A DNA stretch of 64,000 nucleotides from Brachionus manjavacas (Eukaryota > Rotifera > Eurotatoria > Ploima > Brachionidae): assembly GCA_019054805.1 (NCBI GenBank), contig JAHQIY010000025.1:186001-250000 (forward strand), written 5' to 3'. A program made the translations under genes and the position numbers. The notes below the pieces were generated by a model. That model was not told the origin of the DNA. It saw only the letters and a list, made by a program, of their open reading frames with translations, and made no database searches. Shown piece by piece: positions 55,901 through 64,000 of the stretch. The first letter of the stretch is position 1, and each line of letters opens with the position of its first letter.

Positions 55901-58900
55901 GCTCTTGCTTGCATTTTGCCAATTCGTCATTGCTTTTTTGCTTCAAAAATTCATGCCTTGTTTTCCAAGTTTCTATTTCCGAGTTTAATTTTCTGACATT
56001 TTGTTTCAACGCACTAATTGTGTTGTCCTGCTCGACAGTGATCTCTTCGAGTTCATTTAGCCTGCTCAATTGGTTTCTGTTCATTGCATTTGGCAAATTT
56101 CCACCATTAAAATTCAATTCTTGTCTTAACTTTTTCAAATTGCTCTCTCTGGTCAAATTTAGCTTATCGAGTAGATTATTGATCTCGAGTTCATGTTGCT
56201 TGTTGATATTTGTAATCTCGTCTCGGGCCAGCTTGAGCATATCTTGGTATTTGGCAATACTTTCCTCTCTTTGTTTGAGTAAACTTTGAAGACTTTCGAT
56301 TGTAGTCTGGGCAGCTTTAACTGGAGTTTCGCAAGGGTCCGAATTGGCATCTGCAGCTTTGTTCATTGAACTTTTGATCAATTGATCTCTATCAATTGAG
56401 GAGGGAAGTCTCAATCTCAGTTCGGTTATTGCCTTGTCTCTAATATTCACTTCATTTTCCAGTTTTCTATTCGATTCCTCCAAGTCCTGAATGCGTTTTT
56501 TACTCAATTCAGATTGTATTTTGGCCTCGGCCAAAATTTTTATGTGAGAGCGTATGATGTTCATTGCTTGTTCTAGTTGATTAGATATTGGAAGAGTCTG
56601 GTCTGGCATGTTACCACTAATTTCTTCAAACTAATTTTTTTAAATTTTAAGTCAATAGTGCTCGGATGAATTGATAGAATTTAATTGGCAATGCTAAGTT
56701 TTGGATCAAATATAAGGATAAAAAATTCAAAGACCCCATGACATCTTTGGATTTTTGTTCCGTAAAGGCTGATGTTTGAACCCAGACAGAACATAAATTT
56801 TACGTAAGATATTGTAAATTTACACAAGTAAAAAATACCAGTAAATATAGTAAATTTACCAGATTTCACGTTAAATTTGGTAAATTTCGAACATTTTACG
56901 TAAATTTATGTAAAAAAATTAGCGTGCCAAAAAATTGAAATAATTTGGCACTTTTTAAAAAAAAATGAATTTTTTTTATCCTTCAATATTTATTTTCAAA
57001 ATTATGTAAAAAAAAAATTTACCAAATTTTACGTGAAATCTGGTAAATTTACAATATCTCTGTTCAATTTCTAGTGAATTTTCTACGATCTCAAAATTAT
57101 GGAAATTTTGGCAAAAATTTATTTTTTTTGCTATTTAACATTTGGTTCAAATTTACTTAAAATCAATTGCCTAAAATTCAAAAATTTTGTCAAATAATGC
57201 AAATTTTCTGAAAATCCATGAAGCAAATCACCTCTTCAAATCTATCTTAAAATTGGGCTATATTCTTTTATAAAATTGTAGGAAAATTTGTTAGAAAAGA
57301 GCGGAACTAAAATCTTTTTTTTTGAAATAAAGAAATTTTGAATTTTTCAGAGATTTTGCTTTTGACTAGCAGAATTTTACAATTGCTGGACATTAATACA
57401 TAAAAAGTGTTTCAGCTTTTTTTTAGCAAAACAATTTTATTCACGATAAAAACTTTTAACTCTAAAAGCAGATATACCTAAAATGTTAGGCATAAAAAGA
57501 CTTTTATGGTAATAATTAAATGATTTTTAAGTTGAGAAAAATTTTAAATATATGTATAAATTTTCTGATACAAACACAATTTTAAAAATTTTCTGACGAA
57601 AGAAATAAAGGCTTTGATGCATTAACCAAATTGATTTTTTGACATCAAAACAAATTTTGATTTGTACTAAGTTGTGGATTAAAATGTAAAAAAATGAATT
57701 CAAGATTTCAATACTGGTTGTGTAAATTTTTTCAGCTGATTCATTTAGTTTTACTCCTAGTTATAGTCTTTCAAAAATATTCTATAAAATATTGATACAT
57801 CACATTAAATGAAAGCTAAAATGCAAACCATTTGTGAGGGCTGAAAATAGGATAAAAAAATTGAATGAATAAGCTGATACAATTTACAAGACAAATTTTG
57901 AAATCGTTGATAAAAGCTTCAATTCATTTTTTTATATATTTTAATATATAAAACTTTATAAATGAACTATTTAGGATTTTATAAAATTTATAATTTTACT
58001 CTGCTGTTCGCTTAAGATCTTTGAACTAGAAAAATTGATCGATCTTCAATAATAGACAAAAAATGTTTTGAGAGTTCTTTTTAGAAAATTCCTTGTTCAT
58101 TTTTACAATACAAATGGAAAAAATTAAAAAAATTGCATCACTGCCTAGAAAAGCTCTGCAAATTATATCTTTATTCCGAAAAGAACATCTTCTTTTATTT
58201 TGCTAATATTTCTTAAAAAGATAAATGTGGCGAATGCTCTTCAACGGGAGCAAATGCAAAACGATGGAATTCAGCAGGTCCGGCAAGTACTTCTACGCCC
58301 AATCCGAAATACTGATGGGGAAAGACTAGTCCGGGAATGCACTTGCTTTCGTCGACACAAAAAAGGATCTGGGAGTCACTTTTTCACGTAACTTGAAATT
58401 TTCTATTCATATTAAAAATCAAGTGAACAGAGCTACAGGAATACTCGGCCAGTTGAAAAGATCATTTAGAAATTGGACCATAGATACCTGCAGGACTCTT
58501 TATTGCGCCTTCGTAAGACCCCACCTGGAACATGCTGCTTTTTCCCCGGTTCTCGCAAGTTCACTATCCCAACCCGGACCCGCCGGAGGAATTAGAGGTC
58601 ATTTAAGAAGACTGTCCGGCCAGGCCTCCACAAAATGCCTTCAAAGGGCAAACACATTCACCAACAAGATAGTCAAAGAGTGGAACGCCTTGTCAGCTAC
58701 AGTCATAGACGCCGACTCGGTCAGTTCAAGTTCAAGAACCGATACGATGCCTTCCGGTCCAGTCAAAAATCGTGAAAAGGAACATTTATTTAGAATATTT
58801 TTCTTTTTACAGCTTTTTCTATATGTAATCTTAACTCTTATTTTGACCCAAAAATATTAAGCGGTATTTCTTTTTTCAGTACTTTTCTAAATTTAATGTG

Positions 58901-61550
58901 CAAGGAGCTACCATAGGTAACCTCCTTGTAGGCCACCTCTGCAAGCTAGTCTTGCTGTAGCTTGTATATATTATTATAATGAAAAAAATATTTTACTAGT
59001 TTATCTAACGGTTTTTTTAGACTAAAATCTTTTTTTTTTAAATTAAAAATTATTTCATAAAAATTATGGTTGCAAAAATTCAAATTTTATTAAAAAGAAC
59101 GGAAGTTTTTTAAACCTCTACTCGGCTTTAACAGTTAAAAAAATCGAGTCTTCAAAAAGCTAACAGAGTCAATATTAGCATTATCTTTTATTTTAAGATA
59201 ATAGTAAAAATTTAACAATGAATAGATTATCAGTGTTTATGGGACAATTGCAAATTTCTGAACTAGTCAAATTGTGAAAATAAGAGTTATTTACATATTT
59301 TTGCAGGAGCTAAAACAAAAGTGATTAGCGGACTATTAGAGTTTGAAATTTTTCATGAAATTTAATGGCATTATAAATTTTCATACAAACCTTCCAAAAA
59401 TTCCAAAAAAAAAAATTCTTTTTCATTAATTTAAATTCACAAAACTCAGCTTTTTGAGCTCTAAAGATGAAACAACATGTTTTTTTTTATCAATTTATAA
59501 ATTTGCTTTATTAAAATGTTAAAATTCTGTCATCGCTATTTAGATAATTTTGAATTAGGTAGGTGGTTAATTTTTGTATAAAAATTCACAATGCCAAATT
59601 TGATTTAAGTAGCATCAATCCAATTTAGTGTCAGTAGTAATAAAATTTCCCAAAAACGCATGGAGCAAACCACTTGTTTTTCAAAAAATAAAATTTTCTT
59701 TTAAAAGTGTCATTATTTGGATAATTTAATTCCTAGCTTAGCACTGCCATGAAAATATTTACGTTTATGGCCAAATTTTCAATCATCTGATGCTGTTTCC
59801 TTAAGTGTTCAACAGTTCGCTCTAGATCGGCTTCTCTGTGCTCCCAAATGATCATCTTTTGGTCAAATTCGCTCTCAATTTTTAGATTCTCCTCTTCTAG
59901 AGCAATTATGTCCATTTCATGCTTGCGATTTATTTCTTCAAGAAATTTTATCTTAAATTGAAAATAAAAAAAAATAAAAAACTTTTCCAAAAGCCCCATT
60001 AATCATCGCAAACTAACCTCATCTTTATATCTCTGATTAGCTCGTTCTAATTTCAGATTCATCATTTTAACACTTTCCATTTTTTTGAAAGAATCCAAAA
60101 ATTTCTCATTAAACCGCACACTACCATCTTTGCCAGTGAGAGCTGATTTTTTCAATAAGTCAATTTCTTTCAGACGCGCCTCATATTCCACCAAACGATC
60201 CCCAACCTCATGCTTTTCTGCATTTATGCTTCTCAGCTTTTCATTTAGCTCTTTTTGTATGCTGGCCATTTTGTCTTTGGCCTGGTTGAACTTTTCCTGC
60301 TGCTTGAGCGGAATCGAGCCTGCGTACTTGTGCCTCAAATCCTGAACAGTCGATCTCAAGTAGAATATTTTGGAAATGTACTCCTTTTTAGAGGTGAAAA
60401 AATCGTAGTTGTCTCTGTCATATTTTTGCTCTGTTCGGATCAATTGGGCTTCCAATTTCTTGCATTTTGATTCTGCGTACTGCAACTTTCGGATGGCAGT
60501 TGCTTCCGATATCTGCATCAAAATTAATTGTCGATGCAGCCTTCCGACATTGTTAGAATCGTCATTTACAGACTGGATGTCAATTAGATCAAGGTTGTCG
60601 GCTTGAACCTTGCTGATGTCGTTGATAAACTTTGTTGAGGCAGCTTGGTAAAGAGTTATTTCGGTGAGCTCGCGCAGCCTCGATATTTCCAGCTTGAACA
60701 TGGTTTCTTGTTTTTCCAAATCTTTGATTCTGGCCTTGTCCTGGTCGTTTATTATTTTCGGAACGTACTGGGACAACTTTTCTCTCAGCTGTTGCTCGCT
60801 TTTTTCCAACTGCAAATACTTTTTGGACAATTGAGAGAAATTTTGCTCCAACTCGATATTTCTGTTTTCCACATCCCTCAATAGAACTCTCTGCTGGTCA
60901 TACATTCGCTGGGCATGGTCTGCTTTTTGACGTTCGTTCAGCTCTTTCATTTCCAGCGCGGTCAAACGCTTGGCCAGCGATATCAATGATGAGCTGGTGT
61001 CCGAAGCTTTGGAAGAAGCTTGTCCTGGAATGGAAAAGCTTTTCATTCTCTCCAATGTTTCTTCCATTGTATTTGCTTTTTCTTTGGCTGTTTCTAGCTC
61101 CTGCTTTAAAAAGCCAATCTCGTCTGAATACTGTTTATTTTGTTCTTCAGTTTGCTGCAAGGAAACGCTTAGCTGTTCGCTCCGGTTCCGATTGTCCAAA
61201 ATTTGCCGGTAATTTTCTACCACTGAGTTGTACTCTTTGTTGACTTTGTCGAGCTTTGAAGTCGGCACACACTCTTCCAATTGAGCCTGCAAACTGGTTA
61301 TTTTAAAGTTTGCCAAATCTTTGTATCTATCTAGATAGCCGAGCCGCTGTTGCACCGCAATCTCGGCTTCGACCAACTGTACTTTCAGTTTTTTGTTTTC
61401 TTTGGTTATGCTTGAGTGCAATTCCTCTAAAGCTAGACATTTTCTTTGAAGAGTTCTTTCGTTTGAACGAACCACAAACATTTGCCGTGAGTTTTCGGCA
61501 ATTCGTTGGCGAATTTCGGGCTCTTCTTTTTGCAGAGTTTCCAGAAGTCT
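52205..61550 (-). CDS. CEP290: CEP290, C-terminal half (nine exons)
   Basis: Coiled-coil protein of the ciliary transition zone, linking membrane to axoneme and gating ciliary entry. Exons on the minus strand, 5' to 3': 61550-60018, 59951-59763, 56630-55448, 55390-55176, 55121-55084, 52927-52783, 52731-52541, 52484-52370, 52315-52205. All junctions are GT-AG, all phases agree, and the sum is 3720 nt (1239 codons plus stop). Hallmarks: LGYLDRYKDLANFKI, MKELNERQKADHAQRMY, AGSIPLKQQEKF, PDQTLPISNQLEQAM, ITELRLRLP, and SGKTTIELEKTIALMKK in the last exon, each with a clear counterpart in human CEP290 (2479 residues, from memory). The N-terminal half must lie beyond 64000, since no exon was seen at 61551-64000. 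The TAA at 52205 may be a real early end, or AA|GTTAAC may be a donor to an exon I could not find. Confidence 0.93.
52928..55083. other. CEP290 intron of ~2.15 kb
   Basis: AT-rich. A LINE-like tail ending (AAATA)n lies near 54625-54705 (GGCTCTGCCATTCGGAACTT block). Otherwise no feature recognised; a missing short exon cannot be ruled out. Confidence 0.5.
55084..55390 (-). CDS. CEP290: CEP290 exons D and E
   Basis: Exon 55390-55176 (SKDDKIKKILDDNQKLSDD..., ending SRSK) and a 38-nt micro-exon 55121-55084 (SPKKSETERIII plus two bases). Phases 1, 0 and 2 fit both neighbours exactly, which is the main support for the micro-exon. Confidence 0.8.
55448..56630 (-). CDS. CEP290: CEP290 exon C
   Basis: Acceptor ATTAG before TTTGAAGAA (FEEISGNMPDQTLP), so coding starts upstream of the first ATG of the open frame. 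Ends in phase 1 at ATT A|GTAATT. Contains ITELRLRLP and LVDKLKKQLAEKEEQHRGLN, both CEP290 landmarks. Confidence 0.93.
56806..57060. repeat. Foldback repeat (MITE-like) in CEP290 intron
   Basis: AGATATTGTAAATTTAC and ACCAGATTTCACGT-type blocks at 56806-56890 recur inverted at 57013-57060. A related sequence occurs at about 62480-62600. Confidence 0.5.
58195..58985 (+). mobile_element. CR1/L2-like LINE fragment inside CEP290 intron
   Basis: Antisense to CEP290. Reads W-RMLFNGSKCKTMEF-like, then AFVDTKKDLGVTFSRNLKFS across a frame shift near 58390, then the open frame 58393-58860 (RATGILGQLKRSFRNWTIDT, CRTLYCAFVRPHLEHAA). An internal deletion joins this to NKIVKEWNALSATVIDADSV. The tail at 58905-58980 (GCAAGCTAGTCTTGCTGTAG block, AT-rich end) resembles, but differs from, the 15435 and 63231 tails. 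Dead copy. Confidence 0.8.
59763..59951 (-). CDS. CEP290: CEP290 exon B (63 codons)
   Basis: Starts IKFLEEINRKHEMD after TTTAAG and ends ENLAIN before GTAAAT. It contains the WEHREADLERTVEHL stretch typical of this part of CEP290. Followed by a ~3.1-kb intron. Confidence 0.9.
60018..61550 (-). CDS. CEP290: CEP290 exon A (511 codons)
   Basis: Largest exon. Acceptor TTAG before AGACTTCTGG at 61550; donor GAG|GTTAGT after 60018. Continuous coiled coil with the MKELNERQKADH and LKQQEKF landmarks. It reads YKDE into IKFLEE of the next exon across a 66-bp intron. Confidence 0.93.
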
Positions 61551-63110
61551 CTAATTTAAATTTATTTATTATTTATTTATTTTTCAAATTAAGAAATTTG
61601 GAGTGTCAAAATTAAAAGCAAAAGCTTTGTGCCAAAATATCAAATTGATTTTAATATCAATTTTCATCATTAAAGTTTATATTAATAAACTTTTCTTTAT
61701 TTTAATAAAATTACTTCTATTTCAATTAAACAAATATCCATCTTAATAAAATTGAAAAAAATCATTAATTTTTTGAGTTGCATCTTGGAAAAAAAGATGT
61801 CTTCTTTTAAGCATTGCAATTTGGGAACAATTTATTTGAGTACCATATAAAGTATGTTTGCAATGGTATTTGCTTTATTTTTCTTAATTAATTAATTTAT
61901 TTTTAGTTTTTGAATTTTTAGTTATAATTTATATTTAGCAAAAGCTGCTTCCGTGAGGCTCAAACACCTGGGAAATAAAACATCCCGTACAAATCCGTAC
62001 TTTTTTTTTTAGGCGAATTTGCATTCATGATATTTTTTAAATTATTTTTTTTTTTTAAAAACAAATTTATACTCTGTTTATTTTTCTCAAGTGGTACACT
62101 TTCTTGACAGTGAACCATATTGTGGCCGGTAAATCGGCTTTTGCTCAATTAAATAAATAAATTTATGTTTGTACCTGTAACCTTTTTTACTTTTTCTAAT
62201 TTTATTTTGTTAAATTTTCATTTAGATGTACTTTTAATTAATTTAGATTAAAATATCAAAATTTTTGTTTAAAATTCAAACCATAAAAAAAGAATATTCA
62301 AAGTTTGGCAGGTGAAAAATATGTTCTGACTGTTTTATTCTACATGTTTTATTTGTTTTGATTCACTTGAGGAAAAAGGCCAACTGGAACACTTTTACGT
62401 GTAAATGGCACTTTATTACACTCTATTACACTCTATTACTCTAGTACAAAATTTTTCAATATTTTGGATATTTTTATGTTTAAAACAATTTACGTAAAAT
62501 ATTAAAATTTAACCATATATTACGTAAAAAATGGTAGATTTTTAATTTTTTACTTTTGTAAGTTAACCAAAATTTACAATATTTTACGAACACCATTGTA
62601 TGTTTAATACTTTATCTTAAAGAGCAATAAACACCGAAATAATAATTTTTTTTTTCGAAAAATTTTTGAATTTGAAGTATTTTATTTTTTCAAAATCAAA
62701 TGGTCTGCCAATTAACCAGATTTAGGTGCTCGCAAATTTTATTTCCCAAGAAAAAAATAGCTCTATTGTAAAAGAAACAGAAAATGTAAAAGGACAAAAA
62801 AGAATGAAAATTTGTGATAAAGGGGTGAAATTTAACTAAACCCATTAATTCATTTTATTAAATGGGTGAGTAAAAAAAAAGTCAACTGAAAATTCCATGC
62901 AACAATATCGTATCTTAATGGAAAAAAAGCATTGTTATTTTATTTTTAACCAAATGAATATAAATGTCTTGATTTCAATAATTTTTTTTTCATCCCTGAA
63001 TAAAAATAAAATTAATAAATTATATATTCAAACTTTATTATCATCTTTTAATTAATAATACATAATCATTTAAACTAATTATAAACTAACAAAATGAATT
63101 CTACTGATTA
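61551..63110. other. Probable large CEP290 intron, no exon recognised
   Basis: AT-rich. A weak LINE-A-like scrap lies at about 61925-61965, a short CTCTATTACA tandem repeat at 62409-62445, and foldback-related sequence at 62480-62600. Confidence 0.4.
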
Positions 63111-63231
63111 AGTGTACATACCACAGTTACCATAGATGGGATCCTACTATTTCCCATCTTCGCAAGTCTAACTTGCTAGCTTGTTGTAATTTATATTATT
63201 ATTATTATTATATATTATTATTATTATTATA
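63111..63231 (+). repeat. CR1/L2-like LINE 3' tail, ~120-bp copy
   Basis: GTGTACATACCACAGTTACC, then CATAGATGGGATCCTACT..., then TCTAACTTGCTAGCTTGTTG and (ATT)n: near-identical to 15331-15435. Only the last 120 bp of the element was inserted. Confidence 0.8.
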
Positions 63232-63239
63232 TTTATGAG

Positions 63240-64000
63240 GAAAAGAAACCTTAAAAGTGAATTTATTTGGTCTGTAGTATATATTTATGTGAATTGTTGA
63301 ATTTTTTGTTTTAATAAAGAAAAATAAAAGAATTTTTTTATTGCAAAAAATCGTTTTTTTTCGTTCTATTAATATTCCACCATTTTTTACGCAAATTTAC
63401 GCATTTCATAAGTAACAAGGAAATAGGTAAAATCCCTAAGGAACAGCATCATTCATCAATATTGTGATAAAATAAAAACACTGGACATAAATCACGAAGA
63501 TTTTTATAAAAAACCAAATTTTTTTGGTGTATTTATTCTTAATTATCCGAATTTAAATTTACACGCTTTTTCATCTGAAAAAAAAATCATCGCCTTTAAA
63601 TTTTGAATGAAAAAAGAACAACATCAAGCTCCCAAAAAAATTTTCATAATTTTCCAGATAGACCCATTTACTTTAGAAGACCATTCCAGAGGCGTTGTAA
63701 ACATTTAACAAAATTTTAAATAAAAAACAAAAATTTACTAATTCAGATACTAGAAATCTAATCGTATTTTCAAATTCCTCAGAATTGATGACCTCTAAGG
63801 CCAATTTTGTTTTGTATAAAAAAAATAAAATGAGAAAAAATCAGGGTGCATTGTGGCAAAGCCTTAAAAGTTGTTTTTTCGATTTTTTAATGGCAAAATC
63901 ATATTATTTAATTTTTGAAAACTTCATTTTCTTGTAGATATCTATTTGCTCTTTTCAAAAATATAATCAGCTTTTGGGTTTTTTTTTCGAAATTTTAAGT
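63240..64000. other. AT-rich DNA to window edge
   Basis: No gene recognised; probably intron or flank of CEP290. Confidence 0.35.

Larger units (their letters stand above)
56631..59762. other. CEP290 intron of ~3.1 kb with insertions
   Basis: Donor GTAAAT after 59763 and acceptor ATTAG before 56630. It contains a foldback repeat (56806-57060) and a CR1-like LINE fragment (58195-58985), which explain its length. Confidence 0.75.

Noticed and set aside
60085-61243. Plus-strand frames opposite CEP290 exon A
   Set aside because: Shadows of a coiled-coil exon.
1-64000. CRISPR arrays, bacterial operons, viral genes
   Set aside because: No regularly spaced direct repeats, no prokaryotic gene structure and no viral hallmark genes were seen.

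Overview
The window is nuclear DNA of a small-genome animal. It is very A+T-rich, has long non-coding stretches, several whole genes in one exon, short GT-AG introns (about 50-70 bp) and many decayed LINE retrotransposons and DNA transposons. An intact egghead-type beta-1,4-mannosyltransferase (arthro-series glycolipid pathway) argues for a protostome. Composition and gene structure fit a rotifer-like spiralian, but no marker here proves that.

Five host-type loci, all on the minus strand, stand out from the AT-rich background: a peptide-type rhodopsin-family GPCR (928-2637), egghead/BRE-3 (16881-18272), a 656-residue RAG1/Transib-like protein (32261-34231), a compact single-exon Axin (45221-46822), and the 3' part of CEP290 (nine exons between 52205 and 61550; its 5' part lies beyond the right edge). 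They belong to unrelated processes (peptide signalling, glycolipid synthesis, recombinase-like, Wnt scaffold, ciliary transition zone) and show no sign of working as a cluster.

The rest is a transposon graveyard. Main pieces: a MULE-like transposon with a SWIM-type remnant (5295-6233), a near-palindromic MITE with TA duplications (7321-7664), a SWIM-MULE fragment (13040-13600), a CR1/L2-like LINE with probable target duplication (14299-15435), an LTR/primer-binding-site-like segment followed by a Q-rich gag-like reading frame (23775-24638), and a LINE family here called LINE-A. LINE-A lies on the minus strand at 25770-29000, split by a pogo/Tigger element (27045-27853); on the plus strand at 29300-31140; and on the minus strand again at 47757-50340, inside a larger inverted-repeat transposon (47297-50870). 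There are also a Tc1/mariner remnant (37700-38100), CR1-like fragments (39020-39695, 40075-40710, 58195-58985), a hAT-type palindromic MITE with an 8-bp duplication (39704-39952), and other LINE families at 40918-41850 and 42775-44425.

The most interesting object is the 656-residue protein. Its candidate DDE residues, CxxC/HxxxxH zinc ligands, SIT motif and DxLH motif match the spacing of the vertebrate RAG1 catalytic core almost residue for residue. It is the only transposase-like gene here with an intact reading frame, and no terminal repeats or RAG2-like partner were seen.
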